A stretch of 64,000 bases of DNA, from contig NZ_JACHCQ010000035.1 of NCBI RefSeq assembly GCF_014205835.1, positions 1 through 64,000 on the forward strand, written 5' to 3'. The notes under the pieces were generated by a model. The model was not told where the DNA came from. It worked only from the letters and a program-made list of their open reading frames with translations, and ran no database searches. Positions within the stretch are counted from its first letter, which is position 1; every line of letters begins with the position of its first letter. Source of the stretch: Pedobacter sp. AK013 (GTDB taxonomy: Bacteria; Bacteroidota; Bacteroidia; Sphingobacteriales; Sphingobacteriaceae). Positions 63,950 through 64,000 of this stretch are shown here, piece after piece. The position numbers were made by a program, and so were the translations under genes.

Positions 63950-64000
63950 AAGACTGTTTGCAATTTCTTAATTTATCTCATTTATGAAGCTACCGTGTGG

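Noticed and set aside
1..64000. CRISPR arrays, tRNA or rRNA genes, and transposase genes
   Set aside because: No regularly spaced repeats, no cloverleaf-like or rRNA sequence and no transposase-type protein were recognised.

Overview
This window reads as part of a Bacteroidota chromosome, most likely a Pedobacter-like member of the Sphingobacteriaceae. The reasons are three SusC/SusD pairs, a hybrid two-component regulator (HTCS), many secreted GH43/GH97/GH10 enzymes, an AT-rich base composition, promoter boxes of the TAnnTTTG type, and start codons preceded by A-rich leaders rather than Shine-Dalgarno sequences. The genus is an inference.

Bases 1-7900 are accessory housekeeping and stress genes: a DHFR-like reductase, a broken AraC regulator, a GH97 enzyme, an AraC regulator, a VOC protein, a YdeI-like protein, a broken Crp/Fnr regulator and a DUF4267-cupin fusion. 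Both broken genes are interrupted at runs of 9-10 identical bases.

Bases 7900-61800 form a very large polysaccharide utilisation locus (PUL) for decorated glucuronoarabinoxylan. Its centre (35035-47495) has the gene order of the Bacteroidota xylan core xusA-xusB-xusC-xusD-xusE-xyn10C: two SusC/D pairs, a DUF1735 lipoprotein and a GH10 xylanase carrying an inserted carbohydrate-binding module. Upstream lie the HTCS, two divergent GH10 xylanases, GH67 alpha-glucuronidase, several GH43 enzymes (xylosidase/arabinofuranosidase type), GH95, three GH97, esterases (CE1, SASA/CE6-like) and cytosolic mannonate dehydratase UxuA. Downstream lie another GH43, a large SASA esterase, a third SusC/D pair with a GH115 alpha-glucuronidase, and a CE1 feruloyl-esterase-type protein with an N-terminal E-set domain. 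Together these would debranch xylan (arabinose, glucuronate, galactose, acetyl and feruloyl groups), cut the backbone, import oligomers and feed glucuronate into the UxuA route.

The strongest new signal is regulatory. Seven PUL promoters share the same layout: nAACAT, then CAA exactly 21 bp later, then a TAnnTTTR -7 box at 56-57 bp from the first element. They lie at 12688, 17725, 28473, 34217, 49398, 51917 and, on the minus strand, 61885. A 21-bp direct repeat at a fixed distance from the promoter is what an AraC-type activator would bind, and the HTCS is the obvious candidate. A second candidate operator is a LacI-like palindrome at uxuA and ahead of xusA. The transcript predicted for xusA starts about 750 bases upstream of its start codon and crosses decayed coding sequence.

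The right edge (62020-64000) has a DUF2807 secreted protein and a ROK-family kinase that lacks the usual zinc motif. No rRNA, tRNA, CRISPR array, transposase or phage gene was seen.
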